The notes: generated from the letters alone by a model not told the origin. DNA of 64,000 nt from Desulfovibrionaceae bacterium (GCA_022510785.1 JAFLSV010000004.1:72106-136105), one strand, 5' to 3'. Positions 27,441-36,234 are shown, counted from the first letter of the stretch. Program-made: numbers and translations.

Positions 27441-27801
27441 GGTTTTCCGCCTGTGTGGCTTTAAGTTTTTCCAGCGTTTTCTTGTCCTTGGAGCGATGGA
27501 TCAGCTCCGTCCGGGCGGCTTCGGCCGCCACGGTCCAGTTGCGCACGCGCTGTGCCGTGACGCTGAGATCCGTGCGCAGACCCTTGATAAAGTTCTCGGC
27601 CAGCCATCGCTCGCCCGTCTTATCCGGCGCCAGGGCGGCCAGGCTTCGTTCCTGTTCGTCCAGCATGGCGCGCAGGTTCTCGGCCCGTTGTTCCTCGCGC
27701 AGCCGCTCCTGTTCCACCCTGGCCAGTTCCACCCTGGCCTGCTGCTCCAGCTGGGTGCGGTAGGAAAGCACCTGTTCGAGGGAAAAGCGGAAAGGGGGCA
27801 T
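27364..27801 (-). CDS. fliJ: Flagellar export protein FliJ
   Basis: A 145-residue, almost wholly helical coiled-coil protein. The FliJ opening FRFSLEQVLSYRTQLEQQARVELARVEQERLREE and the central EERWLAENFIKGL-like region match the family. FliJ is the stalk-like component of the flagellar type III export ATPase complex. The other export genes (fliI, fliH) are not in the window. A sigma-54-like promoter lies about 60 bases upstream, and the MotE-like gene overlaps its end, so the two are probably one operon. Confidence 0.85.
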   Translation of the reverse strand: MPPFRFSLEQVLSYRTQLEQQARVELARVEQERLREEQRAENLRAMLDEQERSLAALAPDKTGERWLAENFIKGLRTDLSVTAQRVRNWTVAAEAARTELIHRSKDKKTLEKLKATQAENHAREEQRREQREYDETASLRYKASH

Positions 27802-27861
27802 GGTCTAACCTGCGGAGCCTGGCGTCAAAAAACCGAAAGATGAGCCTCGTGCCTGTGGGTA

Positions 27862-27878
27862 TAGCAAAGATCGGGCCA
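27862..27878 (-). promoter_or_regulatory. Sigma-54-like promoter upstream of fliJ
   Basis: Reading the minus strand, TGGCCC-GATCT-TTGCT has the invariant GG and GC exactly 10 bases apart and a full TTGC -12 element. Only the -24 element differs from TGGCAC by one base. It lies about 60 bases before the fliJ ATG. Flagellar genes are frequent sigma-54 targets. Confidence 0.6.
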
Positions 27879-27950
27879 AAATGCACCTGTCCCCAGACAT
27901 CTCCCCGGTATTCTTTCTCCAAGGCCACGGGCGGCCCTGCCCCGCGGAGC

Positions 27951-27980
27951 AAAAAGCCCCGCGCCGGAATGGCGCGGGGC
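27951..27980 (-). terminator. Rho-independent terminator after metK
   Basis: On the minus strand GCCCCGCGCC and GGCGCGGGGC pair perfectly (10 bp, loop ATTCC) and are followed by TTTTT. It ends the panC-metK transcript and separates it from the fliJ promoter. Confidence 0.9.
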
Positions 27981-28005
27981 CGTGGAGGACATAAAGCCGG
28001 CGGCG

Positions 28006-29181
28006 CTACACTTTGGCGGCCGTCAGCAAATCCTTGACGGCATCGGTCTTTTCCCAGGTGAATTCGGGCAGTTCACGCCCGAAATGCCCATAGCAGGAGG
28101 TCTTACGGTAGATGGGCCGCTTGAGGCCCAGCCTTTTGATGATGTGATAGGGGCGCAGGTCAAAGACCTCGCGCACGGCCCTGGTCAGGACTTCATCCGG
28201 CACGTCGCCGCTGCCCTGGGATGACACCAGCACGGACACGGGTTCGGCCACGCCGATGCAGTAGGCCACCTGCACTTCGCAGTGCGGGGCCAGGCCGGCG
28301 GCCACCACATTCTTGGCCACATAGCGGGCCATGTACGCGGCGGAACGATCCACCTTGGAGGGGTCTTTTCCCGAAAAGGCCCCGCCGCCGTGGCTGCCCA
28401 TGCCTCCGTAGGTATCCTGAATAATCTTGCGGCCGGTCAGGCCGCAGTCGCCCATGGGGCCGCCCACCACAAAGCGTCCGGTGGTATTGATGAAGATATC
28501 GCATTTTTTTTCATCAAACATGCCGGTGGGTTCCAGAACAGGCCGGATGACCTCGCGCTTGACGGCCTCAATAAGATCGCCCTGGCTCACCTGGGGTTCG
28601 TGCTGGGTGGCCACCACCACATTGGAAATGCGCACGGGTTTGCCGTTCACATATTCGAACGACACCTGCGTTTTGCCGTCGGGCCGGAAAAAGTCCACCA
28701 CGCCGTCCTTGCGCACGCGGGCCAGTTGCAGCGAAAGCTGGTGCGCCCAGTACACGGGGGCGGGCATCAGGGTATCGGTTTCATTGCAGGCAAAGCCGAA
28801 CATCATGCCCTGGTCGCCCGCGCCCTGTTCCTCAGGGGCCTGGCGGTTGACGCCCTGCGCGATGTCGGGGGACTGTTTGTCAATGGACGACAGCACGGCG
28901 CAGGTTTGCCAGTCAAAACCCATGTCCGAGCTGTTATAGCCGATGTTGCGGATGGTTTCGCGCACCACCTGGGGCAGGTCGGCATAGCCGTTGGTGGTGA
29001 TTTCACCGGCGACAATGGCCATGCCCGTGGTGACGAGTGTTTCACAGGCCACATGGGAATCCGGATCCTGGGCCAGCAGGGTGTCCAGCACGGCGTCGGA
29101 AATCTGATCGGCCACCTTGTCGGGATGCCCTTCGGTGACGGATTCGGACGTGAAATAATATGTGCCCTTGGGAAGATTCAT
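28006..29181 (-). CDS. metK: S-adenosylmethionine synthetase
   Basis: A 391-residue MetK that makes SAM from ATP and methionine in the cytoplasm. It shows [24 protein letters not shown], the [16 protein letters not shown] hexapeptide region, and the P-loop-like [16 protein letters not shown]. Length is normal. GGAG precedes the ATG. It follows panC by 36 bases on the same strand. No SAM riboswitch is seen upstream, and the short gap leaves little room for one. Confidence 0.98.
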   Translation of the reverse strand: MNLPKGTYYFTSESVTEGHPDKVADQISDAVLDTLLAQDPDSHVACETLVTTGMAIVAGEITTNGYADLPQVVRETIRNIGYNSSDMGFDWQTCAVLSSIDKQSPDIAQGVNRQAPEEQGAGDQGMMFGFACNETDTLMPAPVYWAHQLSLQLARVRKDGVVDFFRPDGKTQVSFEYVNGKPVRISNVVVATQHEPQVSQGDLIEAVKREVIRPVLEPTGMFDEKKCDIFINTTGRFVVGGPMGDCGLTGRKIIQDTYGGMGSHGGGAFSGKDPSKVDRSAAYMARYVAKNVVAAGLAPHCEVQVAYCIGVAEPVSVLVSSQGSGDVPDEVLTRAVREVFDLRPYHIIKRLGLKRPIYRKTSCYGHFGRELPEFTWEKTDAVKDLLTAAKV

Positions 29182-29217
29182 AGCAGTGTCTCCTTGGCGT
29201 CGGCCACAGCAGCCGGG

Positions 29218-30069
29218 TTACAGGGGAAGCAGGCGCAGGTTGTCGATAAGTCTGGCCCGGCCGAGGCGGACGGCCACGGCCACCAGGGCCGCGTCGTCCA
29301 GCCTGGTCAGGTTTTGCAGGGTGTCGGGATGCACAATGGACAAATAGTCCGGCTCACCGGAGGGAACGTCACGTTTCAGGTCTTCCCTCAGGCCGGCCAG
29401 CAGCGCGGCGGCGTCGCGCTCGCCCTGGCGCACGCGATGGGCCATGGCGAGCAGCCCCCGGTATATGCCGGGGGCCTGGGCCCGTTCCTCAGCGCTCAGG
29501 TAGGCGTTGCGCGAGCTCATGGCCAGCCCGTCGCTCTCGCGCACAATGGGGTGCCCCACAATGTCCACATCCACATTCAGGTCGCGCGCCATGCGGCGGA
29601 TAACGGCCAGCTGCTGCCAGTCCTTTTCTCCGAACACGGCCACATGGGGCCGGGCCAGGTGGAACAGCTTGAGCACCACCGTGCACACACCCCGGAAATG
29701 GGTGGGGCGGCTGACCCCGCACAGCACGGAGGACAGCGCGGGCACGTCCACCCAGGTGGCGTGATCCGGCGCGTACATGGCCTCGGCCGCGGGCTGGAAC
29801 AGGGCGTCCACTCCCTCGGCCCCGGCCAGGGCGATGTCGCGCCCGGCGTCGCGCGGATAGGCGGCCAAATCTTCGGCGGGGCCGAACTGGGTGGGATTGA
29901 TGAAGCGGCTTACCACCACGCGATGGGCCAGAGAGCGGGCATGGCGCATAAGAGCGAGATGTCCTTCGTGAAAATAGCCCATGGTGGGAACCAGCGCGAT
30001 GCGCTGGCCTTCGGTTCGCCACCGTTCGGCCTGGGCGCTGAGATCGGGAAGCGTGGATAGTATCTGCAT
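29218..30069 (-). CDS. panC: Pantothenate synthetase (pantoate-beta-alanine ligase)
   Basis: A 283-residue ligase that joins pantoate and beta-alanine with ATP, leading to CoA. The nucleotide-binding motif TMGYFHEGHLALM (Phe replaces the usual Leu/Met), SRFINPTQFGPAEDL, the GEKDWQQLAVIRRM signature (Trp for the common Tyr/Phe) and SSRNAYLS are present. No ribosome binding site is evident before the ATG at 30069, while TATATT lies about 15 bases upstream; a very short leader is possible. First gene of a pair with metK. Confidence 0.95.
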   Translation of the reverse strand: MQILSTLPDLSAQAERWRTEGQRIALVPTMGYFHEGHLALMRHARSLAHRVVVSRFINPTQFGPAEDLAAYPRDAGRDIALAGAEGVDALFQPAAEAMYAPDHATWVDVPALSSVLCGVSRPTHFRGVCTVVLKLFHLARPHVAVFGEKDWQQLAVIRRMARDLNVDVDIVGHPIVRESDGLAMSSRNAYLSAEERAQAPGIYRGLLAMAHRVRQGERDAAALLAGLREDLKRDVPSGEPDYLSIVHPDTLQNLTRLDDAALVAVAVRLGRARLIDNLRLLPL

Positions 30070-30300
30070 ATCAAGTTATGGGAATATAGTTAGTGGAGCT
30101 CTATCTATACACGCTCCCCCGGGTTCTGTCCAGCCCCCCTGTGTTTCGTCCCGTCTCCCTGCCCTGCCCGGTTTTCCCGTGTTTTGTCCGATCCCTTGAC
30201 GGGGGTGAGAGGCGAAGGCTATTGAACAGGCGTATCCGTATCATGCGCCGCGTTCCGGCGGCCCTGCTTCCGCGCCCGCCAGGGCGGTGACGAGAGCCTG

Positions 30301-30855
30301 ATGCAGCCGTTTTACCAGGGGAAAATCGATACCTTCTGCGCCGTGTACGCGGTACTCAACGCCCTTCAGATTCTGCACGACATCAGCCCCCGGCAGGGCC
30401 GTGAACTGTTTAATAACGTGCTGCTGCGGGCATCGCGCGATGAGGAGCGTTTTCTGAACATACTGACCCGCCGCACGGATTACCTGGATCTTGTGGATCA
30501 GACGCTGGAGACAGCGCGCTTCCGCTATCCTTTAAAAATACAGGCGCCGTTCGGCCCCGGCGCGCCGCACGGCGAGGTATGGGACGCGCTGCTGGAGTAC
30601 GCCAGGCCCGATCGGCGGCGCGCCGGGGTGTTTCGCTTTCTTCGCTGTGTGCCCCAGCGGCCCCGGCCCGTGACCGATCACTGGACCACCACCCATAGGG
30701 TGGATGAAAGCGGGCTGCATTTTTTCGATTCCAGCCTGGAGCCCGGCGGGGTATACTGCCTGCGGGGCTCGGAACTGGCCGACACGCTCGCGCCGCATCC
30801 CCGGGAATACTTCATGATTCCGCCGGAATCCGTGCGCTTGCTGTCCTTGCCCTGA
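30301..30855 (+). CDS. Putative papain-like cysteine hydrolase (184 aa)
   Basis: Not assigned to a named family. The N-terminus GKIDTFCAVYAVLNALQ looks like a papain/C39-type nucleophile helix with Cys13, and Gln6 could supply the oxyanion hole. TDHWTTTHRVDESGLHFFDSS provides His127 (or 132) and Asp143 in the order expected for the triad. No signal peptide or membrane helix is seen, so it should act in the cytoplasm. It lies 24 bases before murJ, so the two are probably co-transcribed. The weak start has only GAGAG upstream. It may be a peptidase, transglutaminase or amidase; the order of residues supports the fold, not the activity. Confidence 0.55.
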   Translation: MQPFYQGKIDTFCAVYAVLNALQILHDISPRQGRELFNNVLLRASRDEERFLNILTRRTDYLDLVDQTLETARFRYPLKIQAPFGPGAPHGEVWDALLEYARPDRRRAGVFRFLRCVPQRPRPVTDHWTTTHRVDESGLHFFDSSLEPGGVYCLRGSELADTLAPHPREYFMIPPESVRLLSLP

Positions 30856-30879
30856 CAAGCCTCAACCCGGTAAGCCGCC

Positions 30880-32475
30880 ATGCCGCTTTTGACGTCCCGG
30901 CAGAAAATGGGCGCGGCCGCCCTGATCATGGCCTTCAGCGTGCTTGTGTCACGGCTTATGGGGCTTGTGCGCGACAAGGTCATTTCATGGCAGTTCGGGG
31001 CCGGGGGCGAGGCGGATATCTATTTTTCCGCCTTTGTGGTGCCCGACTTTCTCAATTATCTGCTGGCGGGCGGCTATATTTCCATCACCCTTATTCCCCT
31101 CCTGGCCGGGTGCTTCGAGCGCGACGAGGAGGAAGGCTGGCGCTTTTTCGGCACGGTGTTCTGCTGGGCCGCGCTGGCCATCGCCGTGCTGACCGCGCTG
31201 GCCTGGATTGGCGCTCCCCGGCTTTCCGAGTGGGTGGCGCCCGGCTTTGAGCCCGGCCGGCGGGAACGTTTGGCGGTCTTTCTGCGCATTGTGCTGCCCG
31301 CGCAGGTATTTTTTCTGCCCGGGGCCTGCCTGTCCGCCGTGTTGTATATCCGGCGGCAGTTCACGGTGCCCGCCCTGACCCCGCTGGTCTACAACGGATG
31401 CATTCTGCTGTGCGGCGCGCTTCTGCCCCGGCTGGGCCTGGCTTCGGGCATGGAGGGCTTTTGCTGGGGGGTGCTGGCGGGGGCGGCCCTGGGCGCTTTT
31501 CTGCTGCCCTGGCTGGCGGTGCGGGCGGGCGGCCTGCGGCTGAGGCCGGGCCTGAGCCATCCGCTTTTGGGGCGCTTTCTGCTGCTGGCCCTGCCCTTCA
31601 TGATCGGGCAGTCCGTGGTGGTGCTGGATGAGCAGTTTGTGCGCGTGTTCGGCAGTCTGGCCGGCGAGGGCGCGGTGAGCCTGCTCAACTATGCCCGGCG
31701 GATCATGATGGTGCCTGTGGGCGTGGTGGCCCAGGCGGCTGGTGTGGCCTCGTTTCCCTTTCTGGCTTCTCTGGCGGCCCGGGGCGACACGCGGGGCTTT
31801 CATCACACGCTGAACACGGCCCTGCGCAACAGCCTCATTGTGGTTATTCCGGTCACAGCCTGGCTTGTCGCGGCGTCCGGCCCCATTTTGGGCTTTATTT
31901 TCGAGGGGGGCAGCTTCCGGGCCGCCGATACCGCGGCCACCACGCCGCTGCTTCAGATTATGCTGCTGGCCGTGCCCTTCTGGGCCCTGCAGCAGGTAAC
32001 GGGACGCGCCTTCTACGCCCGGCAGGACACCCTGACTCCGGCCGTGGCGGGGACTCTGGCCTCGGTGCTGACCGTGCCCGTATACCTGGCGCTGGTTCCG
32101 CGCTGGGGAGCGCCCGGGGTGGCGCTGGTCACCTGCCTGTCCCTGGTGCTGTATGCCTCGGCCTTGCTGATCATCGCCCGCCGCCGCTGGGGCGGTGACG
32201 CCTTTGAGGGACTGGCCCGCACGGCCTGGCGGAATCTGGCTTTGACCGTGCCGGCGCTGGCGCCCGTCTGGATGCTGATCCTCGTGTTGCCTGCCTGGAC
32301 GCCGGGCCTGCCGCCCCTGGCGCGGCAGTTTGTCGCGCTGGCCGTGGGCGGTTCCGTGTTTCTGGCTGTCTATAGCCTGCTGGCCCGGCGCTTTGCTCCG
32401 GATTTTCTGGCCGTGCTGCTTGATCCCGTGCTGCGCCGGCTGCGGCGGCGCGGCGCGGCGGGAGGCTCCGCATGA
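30880..32475 (+). CDS. murJ: Lipid II flippase MurJ
   Basis: A 531-residue MOP-superfamily protein of about 14 helices that moves peptidoglycan precursor lipid II across the inner membrane. It has the MurJ start FSVLVSRLMGLVRDKVISWQFGAGGEADIYFSAFVVPDFLNYLLAGG, whose arginines and basic residues line the cavity, and LLALPFMIGQSVVVLDEQFVRVFGS in the second half. The C-terminus is Arg-rich. A terminator follows. Co-transcription with the papain-like gene upstream is likely. Confidence 0.95.
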   Translation: MPLLTSRQKMGAAALIMAFSVLVSRLMGLVRDKVISWQFGAGGEADIYFSAFVVPDFLNYLLAGGYISITLIPLLAGCFERDEEEGWRFFGTVFCWAALAIAVLTALAWIGAPRLSEWVAPGFEPGRRERLAVFLRIVLPAQVFFLPGACLSAVLYIRRQFTVPALTPLVYNGCILLCGALLPRLGLASGMEGFCWGVLAGAALGAFLLPWLAVRAGGLRLRPGLSHPLLGRFLLLALPFMIGQSVVVLDEQFVRVFGSLAGEGAVSLLNYARRIMMVPVGVVAQAAGVASFPFLASLAARGDTRGFHHTLNTALRNSLIVVIPVTAWLVAASGPILGFIFEGGSFRAADTAATTPLLQIMLLAVPFWALQQVTGRAFYARQDTLTPAVAGTLASVLTVPVYLALVPRWGAPGVALVTCLSLVLYASALLIIARRRWGGDAFEGLARTAWRNLALTVPALAPVWMLILVLPAWTPGLPPLARQFVALAVGGSVFLAVYSLLARRFAPDFLAVLLDPVLRRLRRRGAAGGSA

Positions 32476-32520
32476 ACCTTCGAACCCGCGCGCCTCATGC
32501 GCTCTGCCGGATGTGCGGAG

Positions 32521-32548
32521 GCCGGCCCGCGCATGGCCGGCGTTTTTT
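32521..32548 (+). terminator. Rho-independent terminator after murJ
   Basis: GCCGGCC (32521-32527) and GGCCGGC (32535-32541) form a 7-bp stem with loop CGCGCAT, followed by G and six T. It separates murJ from ispH. Confidence 0.8.
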
Positions 32549-32588
32549 CCCCTTCCGGCAAGGAAGGGGCCGCTGAAAGGAACGTGAC

Positions 32589-33449
32589 ATGCGTGTGATA
32601 CGGGGCCGCAACGCGGGCTTCTGCATGGGGGTGGCGCTGGCCCTGCGCAAGCTGGATGAGGCCGTGACCTCTGCCCCCCGCCGGGTGGCCACGCTGGGGG
32701 CCATCATTCACAACCCTCAGGTGCTGGCGGAATACGCCGCCAGGGGAGTGCGCGTTCTGCATTCGCCCGCCGAGGCGGAACCCGGCATGACCGTGGTCAT
32801 ACGGGCCCACGGTGTGCCCCGCGAGGATGAGGCCCGCCTGCTGGCCGTGGGCGCGCGTGTGGTGGACGCCACCTGCCCGCGGGTCAAGAAAGCCCAGATG
32901 TCCATTGCCGAAGCCACGGCCGGCGGCGCGCAGCTGTGGCTGTATGGCGATGCCGAGCATCCCGAGGTGCGCGGCCTTTTATCCTACGCGGCCGGTTCGA
33001 CACGGGTGTTTGCCTCCTGCGCGGAGGCGGCCTGTCTGCCCGCGACCCTGCCGCCGGACGGCACAGCCGTGCTGGCGGCCCAGACCACGCAGGATCGGCC
33101 CGCGTTCGATGCCTTGCGCGCGGATTTGCTTGAAGCTATGGAGAGCAGGTTGCGTGTGCTGGACACCATTTGCGATGCCACCCGGCAGCGGCAGCAGGAA
33201 ACCTTGAACCTGGCGGAGCAGGTGGATGCCCTGGTGGTGGTGGGCGGCCGGGCCAGCGGCAATACCCGGCGCCTGGCCGATATCGCGGCCGGGCGGGGTG
33301 TGCCCGCGCTGCTGGTGGAAACCGCGGATGACCTTGAGTCCGCTTTTTTTTCGTCAGTTTCCGTGGTAGGGCTAACGGCTGGCGCATCTACGCCGAAAAG
33401 CCTCATAGACGCTGTGGAGCAGCGCCTGAAAGAACTGTGTCCCCGTTAG
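32589..33449 (+). CDS. ispH: 4-hydroxy-3-methylbut-2-enyl diphosphate reductase
   Basis: A 286-residue iron-sulfur enzyme for the last step of the MEP isoprenoid pathway, giving IPP and DMAPP. The three cluster cysteines are in place: GFCMGV (Cys12), DATCPR (Cys96) and DTICDAT (Cys195). Substrate residues are in IIHNPQV, IRAHGVP and TAGASTPKSLI. AAGGA precedes the ATG. Its products feed menA (49089) and murJ-related lipid carriers. Confidence 0.97.
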   Translation: MRVIRGRNAGFCMGVALALRKLDEAVTSAPRRVATLGAIIHNPQVLAEYAARGVRVLHSPAEAEPGMTVVIRAHGVPREDEARLLAVGARVVDATCPRVKKAQMSIAEATAGGAQLWLYGDAEHPEVRGLLSYAAGSTRVFASCAEAACLPATLPPDGTAVLAAQTTQDRPAFDALRADLLEAMESRLRVLDTICDATRQRQQETLNLAEQVDALVVVGGRASGNTRRLADIAAGRGVPALLVETADDLESAFFSSVSVVGLTAGASTPKSLIDAVEQRLKELCPR

Positions 33450-33515
33450 GCGGCTGAAGCGCCGCGGGCGGGAATATCCTGCGGGTCTGTTCCCGCGTGG
33501 CGAGAAGGACGGAAG

Positions 33516-33570
33516 AGCCCCGGCGGGTCTGAAAGACAGGCCGGATCAGGGCCGGATCGGGGCTTTCTTT
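33516..33570 (+). terminator. Terminator-like stem between ispH and cheV
   Basis: AGCCCCG (33516-33522) pairs with CGGGGCT (33558-33564) and is followed by TTTCTTT. The loop is long (about 35 bases) and contains the direct repeat GGCCGGATCAG/GGCCGGATCGG. The cheV ribosome site CCGGAGG follows at once, so it could also mask or expose cheV translation. Confidence 0.45.
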
Positions 33571-33581
33571 CCGGAGGCATT

Positions 33582-34559
33582 ATGTCGCAGACCAATATCC
33601 TGCTGGAAGCGGGCACCAACGAACTGGAAGTTGTGGAATTTTTTCTCGACGAAGTCGGCGAGGATGGTGCCCCCTATCGGGGCAGCTACGGCGTCAACGT
33701 CGCGAAAGTTCTGGAAATTATCCAGATGCCCAAAATAACCGCCCTGCCGGAGGTTCAGCACCCGTCGGTGCTGGGCGCGTTTAACCTGCGCTCGCGCATC
33801 ATTCCCATGGTGGATCTGTGCGTGTGGCTGGGCAAGCAGCCGGCGGAGGGTCAGGAAGCGCCCAAGGTGGTGGTCACGGAATTCAACAACGTGACCACGG
33901 CCTTCATGGTTACGGGGGTCAACCGCATCCACCGCATCAGCTGGGAGGCGGTGGAACCTCCCAACAAGTATATGGCCATGGTCTCCAAGGGCAACATCAC
34001 CGGTGTGATCAAGCTGGAAGGGCGCATCGTGTTCCTCCTTGACCTGGAAAAGATTGTGGCCGAGCTGAATCCCGCCCTGGGACTGCGCCTGGATATGGCC
34101 ATCGACTGGGGCAGCGAAGCGTGCTACCGTGCCCTTGTGGCCGATGACTCGGCCACCATTCGCGAAATGCTCAAGGATCTTCTCCAGAAGGCCAATTTTG
34201 AGGTGGAAGCCGTGACCAACGGCCGCGAGGCGTGGGAGCGCCTCAAGGCCCTGCGCGAGCGCGCCATGGAGGAAAAGCGGCCCATCAACGACTATGTGCA
34301 GGTGCTGGTCTCGGATATTGAAATGCCCAGCATGGACGGGCATAATCTCTGCAAGCGGGTTAAAGAGGACAATATCCTCGGCACGCTGCCGGTTATTCTG
34401 TTCTCGTCGCTCATTACCGACAAGCTGCGGCACAAGGGCGAGTCCGTGGGAGCGGACGATCAGATGTCCAAACCCGAGGTGACCCAGCTGGCCCAGCGGG
34501 CCTATGCCCTGATCAAGAACTTCAACGAAAGCCGCCACACGTCCGCTGTCGCCGGATAA
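33582..34559 (+). CDS. cheV: Chemotaxis protein CheV (CheW domain plus receiver)
   Basis: A 325-residue fusion. Residues about 20-165 are a CheW-like coupling domain (VEFFLDEVGEDGAPYRGSYGVNVAKVLEII, FNLRSRIIPMVDLCVWL). Residues 180-315 are a response-regulator receiver with ADDSATIREML and the phospho-acceptor Asp in VLVSDIEMPSMDG. CheV couples receptors to CheA and adapts by phosphorylation. Strong GGAGG before the ATG. It is one base away from the glycosyltransferase gene, suggesting a shared transcript of unrelated functions. Confidence 0.95.
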   Translation: MSQTNILLEAGTNELEVVEFFLDEVGEDGAPYRGSYGVNVAKVLEIIQMPKITALPEVQHPSVLGAFNLRSRIIPMVDLCVWLGKQPAEGQEAPKVVVTEFNNVTTAFMVTGVNRIHRISWEAVEPPNKYMAMVSKGNITGVIKLEGRIVFLLDLEKIVAELNPALGLRLDMAIDWGSEACYRALVADDSATIREMLKDLLQKANFEVEAVTNGREAWERLKALRERAMEEKRPINDYVQVLVSDIEMPSMDGHNLCKRVKEDNILGTLPVILFSSLITDKLRHKGESVGADDQMSKPEVTQLAQRAYALIKNFNESRHTSAVAG

Positions 34560-34560
34560 A

Positions 34561-35301
34561 ATGCCCATGAACGATATCCAGAAGGTCAGCATTGTTGTTC
34601 CGGTCTTCAACGAGGAAGGCAACGTGGAGCCGCTTGTTGGGGAAATTGCCGCCGCCATGAACCCGCTGGATACGGATTGGGAACTGTGGCTGGTGGATGA
34701 CGGCAGCACCGATGCCAGTCTGGATCGCATCCGGGGCCTGTGCGGGCGCGAGCCTCACGCCGGTTTTCTGTCGTTCCACCGCAATCGGGGGCAGTCGGCC
34801 GCGTTTGGCGCGGGCTTCGAGGCCGCCACGGGGGATGTGATTGTCACCCTGGACGCCGACCTTCAGAACGATCCGGCTGATATTCCCACCCTACTGGACG
34901 TCTACCGCCAGGATGCCGACATGGTCATCGGCTGGCGGGTGAATCGCCGGGACGATTCCCGGCGGCGCCTGGCGTCACGGCTGGGCAACGCCGTGCGCAA
35001 TGCCCTCACGGCGGAAACCGTGCACGACACGGGCTGTTCCCTCAAGGTCATGCGGGCCTCTCTGGCCCGGCGGCTGCCCATGTTCCGGGGCATGCACCGT
35101 TTTTTGCCCACCCTGATGAAAATGTACGGGGCCCGGGTGGTGGAAGTGCCCGTGAACCACCGCCCGCGGCACAGCGGGGTTTCCAAGTACGGCGCGTTCA
35201 GCCGGGGGCTGGAGGCTTCGCAGGATTTGCTGGCGGTCAACTGGATGCTGCGGCGCTATCGCCCGGGCGAGGTGTCGGAGCGCCGGGATCCCCATGCCTG
35301 A
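34561..35301 (+). CDS. GT2-family glycosyltransferase (polyprenyl-phosphate type)
   Basis: A 246-residue GT-A enzyme. SIVVPVFNEEGNVEPL and LWLVDDGSTDAS form the nucleotide site, TLDADLQNDPADIP carries the DxD metal motif, and HRFLPTLMKMYGARVVEVPV with PRHSGVSKYG matches dolichyl/undecaprenyl-phosphate sugar transferases (DPM/ArnC-like). No C-terminal membrane helices are present, unlike ArnC. It overlaps the next small membrane gene by 8 bases, which may supply the membrane part. Role inferred: making a lipid-linked sugar for envelope modification. Confidence 0.88.
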   Translation: MPMNDIQKVSIVVPVFNEEGNVEPLVGEIAAAMNPLDTDWELWLVDDGSTDASLDRIRGLCGREPHAGFLSFHRNRGQSAAFGAGFEAATGDVIVTLDADLQNDPADIPTLLDVYRQDADMVIGWRVNRRDDSRRRLASRLGNAVRNALTAETVHDTGCSLKVMRASLARRLPMFRGMHRFLPTLMKMYGARVVEVPVNHRPRHSGVSKYGAFSRGLEASQDLLAVNWMLRRYRPGEVSERRDPHA

Positions 35302-35551
35302 TGTTTCCCCGCTGCTTTTTGTGACCTGTGTCACCGTTCAGGCCCTGTGCTTCGCGCTGGTGTGGCTCGCGCCGCGCCGCGTGCCGCGGGGGCTCCTGCG
35401 GGCGCTGCTTCTGATTTCGGCCACGATCATCGCCCTGTGTGCCTCGCATGACGCGGATTATACCCTGCTGGCCGGAGAGGCGCTGCTGGGCGCGGCGGGC
35501 TGGATTATGACCGGAGCGTATGGATGTGAAAGCGCGGGGAGGCGTGTGTGA
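35294..35551 (+). CDS. Small membrane protein resembling a LAB_N (lipid-A-biosynthesis N-terminal-like) domain
   Basis: An 85-residue protein with about three hydrophobic segments (residues 6-24, 32-50, 55-76). The order hydrophobic segment, VWLAPRRVPRGLLRAL, hydrophobic segment, then HDADYTLLAGEALLGAAGWIM loosely follows LAB_N proteins, which are often encoded after GT2 enzymes; the match is weak and the conserved RF-x-x-QW is missing. It overlaps the GT2 gene and its stop overlaps the next GTG start. If the match is right, it would hold the GT2 enzyme or its lipid product at the membrane. Confidence 0.5.
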   Translation: MPDVSPLLFVTCVTVQALCFALVWLAPRRVPRGLLRALLLISATIIALCASHDADYTLLAGEALLGAAGWIMTGAYGCESAGRRV

Positions 35552-36234
35552 GCGCCCTGTCCTTCCCCCGCCTGCTCAAGGGGGCAAGCCTGTTCGCGGT
35601 TCTGGCCGCTGCGCTGCTGGTGGCCCGGGCCGTGGAGCCCGGCGCGGAAAGCTGTTCCCGCTTTGTGGACGAGCATATCCGGGCCCACGGTCTGACGGGT
35701 GTGGCCCTGTACCTGGGCCTGACAGCCCTTCTTACCTGCGTGGGCGTGCCGCGCCAGATGCTCAGCCTGGCAGGAGGCTACGCTTTTGGTGCCCTGTGGG
35801 GCACGGCATGGGCCACGGCGGGGGTCACGGCCGGCTGCGTGCTGTCCTTCAGCTACGCGCGTTTTCTGGGGCAGGGTTTTGTGCAGCGGCGTTTTGGGCA
35901 TCGCATTGCCCCTCTGGAAAAATTTCTGGCCCGTTCGCCGCTGCTCATGACCTTCATCATTCGATCCCTGCCGGTGGGCAACAATCTGGTGACCAATATC
36001 CTGGCCGGGGTGAGCCGTATTCCGGCCCTGCCCTTTTTCACGGGCTCCTGTCTGGGCTATATCGCGCAGAATTTCATTTTTGCTTTGCTTGGCAGCGGCG
36101 CGCGCGTCGATCCCTTCTGGCGCACGGCCATCAGCGCGGCCCTGTTCGTGCTCGCCTCGTTGCTCGGGGTCTGGCTGTACCGCCGCTACAGGGCGGATGT
36201 GGAGACTATGGCCCGACCCGGGCGGGGGGAGTGA
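35548..36234 (+). CDS. TVP38/TMEM64 (SNARE-associated, DedA-like) membrane protein
   Basis: A 228-residue membrane protein. The core family region is GVPRQMLSLAGGYAFGALWGTAWATAGVTAGCVLSF, then FLARSPLLMTFIIRSLPVGNNLVTNILAGVSRIPALPFFTGSCLGYI. Related DedA/TVP38 proteins are linked to polyprenyl-phosphate or phospholipid flipping. The start is a GTG whose last bases form the TGA of the preceding gene, with GGGGAGG upstream, so translation is coupled. The trio GT2, LAB_N-like, TVP38 may make and move a lipid-linked sugar; this is inference. Confidence 0.85.
   Translation: MSALSFPRLLKGASLFAVLAAALLVARAVEPGAESCSRFVDEHIRAHGLTGVALYLGLTALLTCVGVPRQMLSLAGGYAFGALWGTAWATAGVTAGCVLSFSYARFLGQGFVQRRFGHRIAPLEKFLARSPLLMTFIIRSLPVGNNLVTNILAGVSRIPALPFFTGSCLGYIAQNFIFALLGSGARVDPFWRTAISAALFVLASLLGVWLYRRYRADVETMARPGRGE

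Noticed and set aside
29182-29217. SAM riboswitch before metK
   Set aside because: Only 36 bases separate panC and metK and no such structure is visible.
28282-30060. 592-aa plus-strand ORF across metK and panC
   Set aside because: Antisense to two certain genes; low-complexity His/Gly composition.
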